Position numbers and translations under genes: made by a program. A stretch of DNA of 8,212 bases from Clostridia bacterium (GTDB lineage: Bacteria > Bacillota_A > Clostridia > Christensenellales > Aristaeellaceae): NCBI GenBank assembly GCA_017530275.1, contig JAFXMP010000167.1:1-8212 (forward strand), given 5' to 3'. The notes below the pieces were generated by a model. It searched no databases. It saw only the letters and a list, made by a program, of their open reading frames with translations, and was not told the DNA's origin. How positions within the stretch are numbered: position 1 is the first letter of the stretch; every line of letters begins with the position of its first letter. Below are positions 5,869 to 8,212 of this stretch, piece after piece.

Positions 5869-6206
5869 GCGACACGATCATCGTCGCGCTTGTCGCGGGC
5901 CTCGCCGCCATCGTCGGCGCGCTGATCGCGCAGATCGGCGAGGGCATCCGGCAGAGGCGCAAACGCAAGTACGAGAAAACCGACACCAAGGAGGCCGACA
6001 TCGAAGCGATGAAGGACGGCCTCAAATGGGTACTGTACGACCGAATCCGGCATCTGGGGCAAAAGTACATCGCGGATGGAAGCGTTGACTTCGATGACCG
6101 GCGCATATTGAACCAGATGCACAAGAGCTATCACGATGGGCTGGGCGGCAATGGCGACCTCGACAATATCATGGGCGAGGTCAATAAATTGCCGCTCAGG
6201 AAATAG
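5865..6206 (+). CDS. Small phage membrane protein, holin-like region
   Basis: This 113-residue protein has an N-terminal hydrophobic span (residues 4-25, Val/Ala/Ile/Leu), then a very basic stretch (RQRRKRKYEK) and a soluble C-terminal half containing DGLKWVLYDRIRHLGQKY and FDDRRILNQMHKSYHDGLGG. The charge pattern puts the C-terminus in the cytoplasm. Such proteins are common between endolysin and holin genes in Clostridia phages, where they are often annotated as hypothetical or holin-like. The start is ATG 5865, overlapping the endolysin stop (ATGA), with GGGAGG at 5852-5857 and 7-nt spacing. The role in lysis is inferred from position and topology. Confidence 0.8.
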   Translation: MSDTIIVALVAGLAAIVGALIAQIGEGIRQRRKRKYEKTDTKEADIEAMKDGLKWVLYDRIRHLGQKYIADGSVDFDDRRILNQMHKSYHDGLGGNGDLDNIMGEVNKLPLRK

Positions 6207-6220
6207 AAAGGAGCAGAGAC

Positions 6221-6784
6221 ATGCCGAACATCAATCTGACCCCCATCATCCAAGCGCTTCTCGCGCTGCTGGCGGCGCTGATCACCTACCGGCTGATCCC
6301 GTGGATCAAGGAGCGCACGACGGAGGCCCAGCAGGGCAATATCCGCGCCGCCGTGAAGGTGCTGGTATTCGCTGCCGAACAGCTCTACGGAGCCGGGAAG
6401 GGCGCGGAGAAGCTGAAATACGTGCGCGACCGGCTACGCGAACAGGGTTACGACGTGGACACGGACGAGATCGAGGCGGCTGTGGCTGAGTACATCAATC
6501 ACGGGCTTTCCTTCACGGAAACGATTGACGCCGAGGAGGAGATCGACGACGATTATGAACTCGCGCCCCTGGAGGACTGGCCGCTGGAAATGATCGTGGA
6601 CTTCTGCCGCCTCAACGGGATTCCCTGCGCTGGCTGCCAGACGAAGGATGAATACGTCCGCGCCATCACGCAGGGAGGCCAGAAGGAACCGCCTGACGCG
6701 GCGGAGGAGCCGAGGAACGAGCGGCCCCAGGTGATCAACGACGACGCAGAGGAGCCGGAGAGCACGCCGGAGGCCGAGGGTTAA
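6221..6784 (+). CDS. Phage holin, LL-H family, with acidic HeH/SAP-like C-terminal extension
   Basis: Residues 1-30 contain one hydrophobic span (LTPIIQALLALLAALITYRL) followed by IPWIKERTT. The block AVKVLVFAAEQLYGAGKGAEKLKYVRDRLREQGYDVD is the signature of LL-H family holins, which permeabilise the membrane so that the endolysin reaches the wall. LL-H holins are usually about 100-150 residues; this one is 187. The added part has an acidic linker (residues 103-116), a helix-extended loop-helix-like unit at 117-150 (LEDWPLEMIVDFCRLNGI and KDEYVRAI) and a disordered Glu/Pro-rich tail. ATG at 6221 follows AAAGGAG (6207-6213) by 7 nt. Family membership is firm; the extension's function is unknown. 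Confidence 0.88.
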   Translation: MPNINLTPIIQALLALLAALITYRLIPWIKERTTEAQQGNIRAAVKVLVFAAEQLYGAGKGAEKLKYVRDRLREQGYDVDTDEIEAAVAEYINHGLSFTETIDAEEEIDDDYELAPLEDWPLEMIVDFCRLNGIPCAGCQTKDEYVRAITQGGQKEPPDAAEEPRNERPQVINDDAEEPESTPEAEG

Positions 6785-6793
6785 GGACACAAT

Positions 6794-6825
6794 GCGGCGC
6801 GGGGAGCGGCAACACCCCGCGCCGC
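6794..6825 (+). terminator. Strong GC stem-loop after the holin gene
   Basis: GCGGCGCGGGG (6794-6804) and CCCCGCGCCGC (6815-6825) form a perfect 11-bp stem with a 10-nt loop, starting 10 nt after the holin stop. It is well placed to end or attenuate the lysis transcript, or to protect its 3' end. No T-run follows (GTGGATGAAAA), so it is not a textbook rho-independent terminator. Confidence 0.45.
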
Positions 6826-6836
6826 GTGGATGAAAA

Positions 6837-6852
6837 CCGCGAGCGCTCGCGG
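6837..6852. promoter_or_regulatory. 16-bp perfect palindrome before the radical SAM gene
   Basis: CCGCGAGCGCTCGCGG is a perfect 16-bp palindrome ending 4 nt before the GGAGGG ribosome binding site (6857-6862) of the next gene. It is followed by ATTT. It could be the operator of a dimeric regulator, a second weak terminator hairpin, or an RNA structure that affects initiation. Nothing in the sequence distinguishes these. Confidence 0.35.
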
Positions 6853-6866
6853 ATTTGGAGGGCAAA

Positions 6867-7773
6867 ATGATCGTCGGATTACATGACAGCGACAACACAG
6901 GCTTTCCGAATTACGCGCTCATGAAAATATCCGCCTACCATAAAGCCCAGGGAGACACGGTTGAATGGTGGAATCCGATGCTCCAATACGACCGCGTATA
7001 TAGCGCGAAGGTGTTTACTTTCACGCCGGAGTGCGGCTATCTGCCTCCTGACACGATTAGGGGGGGGCACAGGGTACGGGCTTTATGATCCGCTGCCGGA
7101 TGAGATAGACAGGATGTTTCCCGATTATTCCATCTATCCGAAAGTGGACTATGCAATCGGCTTCCTGACGCGCGGCTGCATAAGGCGCTGTCCGTGGTGC
7201 GTTGTTCCACGGAAAGAAGGTATGATCCGGCCATATCTGACGTGGCGTGAGATCAAACGGCCTGACAGCAGGGATATTGTTTTCATGGATAACAACGTGC
7301 TCGCCTGCCCGCATGGAATTGAACAGATGCGGGACATGATCGGGCAGAATGTGCGCGTAGATTTCAACCAGGGACTTGATTCCCGCCTGATTACGCCGGA
7401 AGTGGCCGAGATATTAGGCGGGCTGAAATGGATCAAATACATCCGCACGGCCTGCGACACGGATAACATGCTGGAGGTCGTGCTGGATAAGGCGGAGCTG
7501 CTATCAAAGCACGGCGTAAAACCATGGAGGCTGTTTGTTTATGTTCTTGTGCAGGATATAGCCAGCGCGGAAAAGCGCGTGCTTGCCTTGCGTGATGCGG
7601 GAATGAACCCGTTTGCACAGCCGTATAGGGATTTTGAGAACAACGCGGGACCGAGCGCAGAGGCGAAAGCCTTTGCCAGATGGGTGAACAACAAGGCGAT
7701 CTTTCGATCCGCGCCGACGTTTGCGGAGTATAACACAAGCATAAGGGGCCACAATAAGGACAGGATGGAGTGA
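6867..7773 (+). pseudogene. Phage-type radical SAM protein, frameshifted at an 8-G tract
   Basis: ATG at 6867 (GGAGGG at 6857-6862) opens a frame that runs MIVGLHDSDNTGFPNYALMK... to ...PPDTIRGG and then stops at 7088. The homologous remainder continues in the +1 frame from about 7067 (GTGYGLYDPLPDEID) to the stop at 7771-7773. Dropping one G of the eight at 7060-7067 restores a single ~301-residue protein reading IRGGTGYGLYD. The Cys-X3-Cys-X2-Cys cluster motif (TGC/TGT at 7177, 7189, 7198; GCIRRCPWC) would bind the 4Fe-4S cluster that cleaves S-adenosylmethionine. Gly-rich and barrel segments (MDNNVLA, RVDFNQGLDSRL, VKPWRLFVYVLV) follow. This family is recurrent in gut phages, with no reaction known to me. 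An internal TTG start at 6961 is not convincing. The frameshift may be a real mutation, a phase switch or a homopolymer sequencing error. Confidence 0.85.
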
Positions 7774-7780
7774 CATCTTC

Positions 7781-7984
7781 ATGGATAACCCGTGTGTGAA
7801 GGAGTGCCCGGACAGGACGGAGAGCTGTCACGGACATTGCGAACGATACGCGGCATACGCGGAATGGTGCGAACAACGGCGGCAGGAGAGGCAGAAGCGG
7901 CAGGCCGAGGAGGCCGCGCTGAACCACGGCAAGAGGAGGCGCTACGCCATGAAGATTTACGACGTGAACCACAGGAACAAATAG
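7781..7984 (+). CDS. Small Cys-rich phage protein, 67 aa
   Basis: This protein opens MDNPCVKECPDR and has cysteines at 5, 9, 16 and 20 (C-X3-C-X6-C-X3-C) plus Cys30. It then has a long Gln/Arg/Glu-rich helix and a basic tail. Short proteins with this opening (CxxxCPDR...C...C, then ERYAAYAEWC) are common in Clostridia phages. The Cys spacing suggests metal binding, probably zinc, but the function is unknown. ATG at 7781 lies 7 nt after the radical SAM stop; the purine-rich GGATGGAG (7763-7770) is a moderate ribosome binding site at 10-nt spacing. Confidence 0.8.
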   Translation: MDNPCVKECPDRTESCHGHCERYAAYAEWCEQRRQERQKRQAEEAALNHGKRRRYAMKIYDVNHRNK

Positions 7985-8005
7985 GCCCTGCGCCTATATT
8001 TTTTT
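7981..8005 (+). terminator. Probable rho-independent terminator
   Basis: ATAGGC (7981-7986) and GCCTAT (7992-7997) pair as a 6-bp stem with a 5-nt loop, followed by A and seven Ts (7999-8005). The stem includes the stop codon of the Cys-rich protein. The stem is short, so it may leak, but the T-run is the only one of this kind in the window. Confidence 0.5.
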
Positions 8006-8044
8006 GGCCGTTTTACTGATACGTTTTCGGGAGGGAAGTCAACT

Positions 8045-8212
8045 ATGGCATATACAGACTACGCACAGCGGGCCATGCAGCAGGAAAAGGCCCGGCAACG
8101 GACGGAAAAGAAGCGGGATCATGTGGCGAAAATGACCGGGGCGCACACGACCGATCCCATCAAGGACTATCAAATGGTGCGTAAGTGGCTGAAAATCGCC
8201 GAGGAGCACGAC
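8045..8212 (+). CDS. Hypothetical phage protein (3' partial)
   Basis: ATG at 8045 is preceded by GGGAGGG at 8029-8035 (9-nt spacing) and starts a frame that stays open to the right edge (56 residues). The sequence is MAYTDYAQRAMQQEKARQR..., basic and Gln-rich at first, then KDYQMVRKWLKIAEEHD. This resembles a helical, possibly nucleic-acid-binding N-terminus, but too little is present to name a family. It follows the terminator, so it may start a new transcription unit, although I see no clear promoter in 8006-8028. Confidence 0.65.
   Translation, partial: MAYTDYAQRAMQQEKARQRTEKKRDHVAKMTGAHTTDPIKDYQMVRKWLKIAEEHD

Noticed and set aside
7433..7972. Minus-strand open frame opposite the radical SAM and Cys-rich genes
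   Set aside because: No ribosome binding site or motif. The forward frames have recognisable family features.
1..8212. tRNA genes, CRISPR arrays, insertion sequences, attachment sites or an integrase
   Set aside because: I looked for cloverleaf patterns, regularly spaced repeats and transposase or integrase motifs on both strands and saw none. The only long direct repeat is VR/TR.

Overview
This window is a late-gene segment of a phage or prophage of a GC-rich Firmicute, most likely a gut Clostridia relative. That assignment rests on the gene content: a CD1375-like small protein, an LL-H family holin, a GH25-CHAP-SH3 endolysin, the phage-type radical SAM gene, and strong AGGAGG-type ribosome binding sites. 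I see no host marker gene, so the host is inferred. All supported genes lie on the + strand, packed with short overlaps.

Positions 1-3498 hold a complete diversity-generating retroelement (DGR) in the classical order target gene with variable repeat (VR), avd, template repeat (TR), reverse transcriptase. The target is a tail-fibre or receptor-binding type protein, cut by the left window edge, whose C-terminal VR is at 1173-1311. The TR is at 1897-2035. Aligned without gaps over 139 bp, the two differ at 20 positions. All 20 are adenines in the TR, out of 41 TR adenines, which is the hallmark of adenine-directed mutagenic retrohoming. A 9-bp stem-loop lies just past the VR, in the place where known DGRs carry a hairpin/cruciform. 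The RT carries YMDD and the DGR-type SQ motif (LGSENSQ).

Positions 3444-4277 carry three small phage genes. They sit where the tail-fibre-proximal genes of such phages usually lie, which suggests that the DGR cassette interrupts the tail-to-lysis transition.

Positions 4274-6784 form the lysis module. It has a 44-aa single-span membrane protein, a three-domain endolysin with a possible internal translation start, a second small membrane protein, and an LL-H holin with an unusual acidic, HeH/SAP-like C-terminal extension. A short intergenic region with two strong palindromes follows.

Positions 6867-8212 hold a radical SAM gene broken by an 8-G tract (+1 frameshift), a small Cys-rich phage protein followed by a probable rho-independent terminator, and the start of a further gene that leaves the window.

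Taken together, the DGR would diversify the tip of the phage's adhesion protein and so shift host receptor range. The genes that follow release the progeny. The points most worth checking are whether this DGR is active, whether the G8 tract is a real phase switch or a sequencing error, and whether the endolysin makes a second, shorter product.
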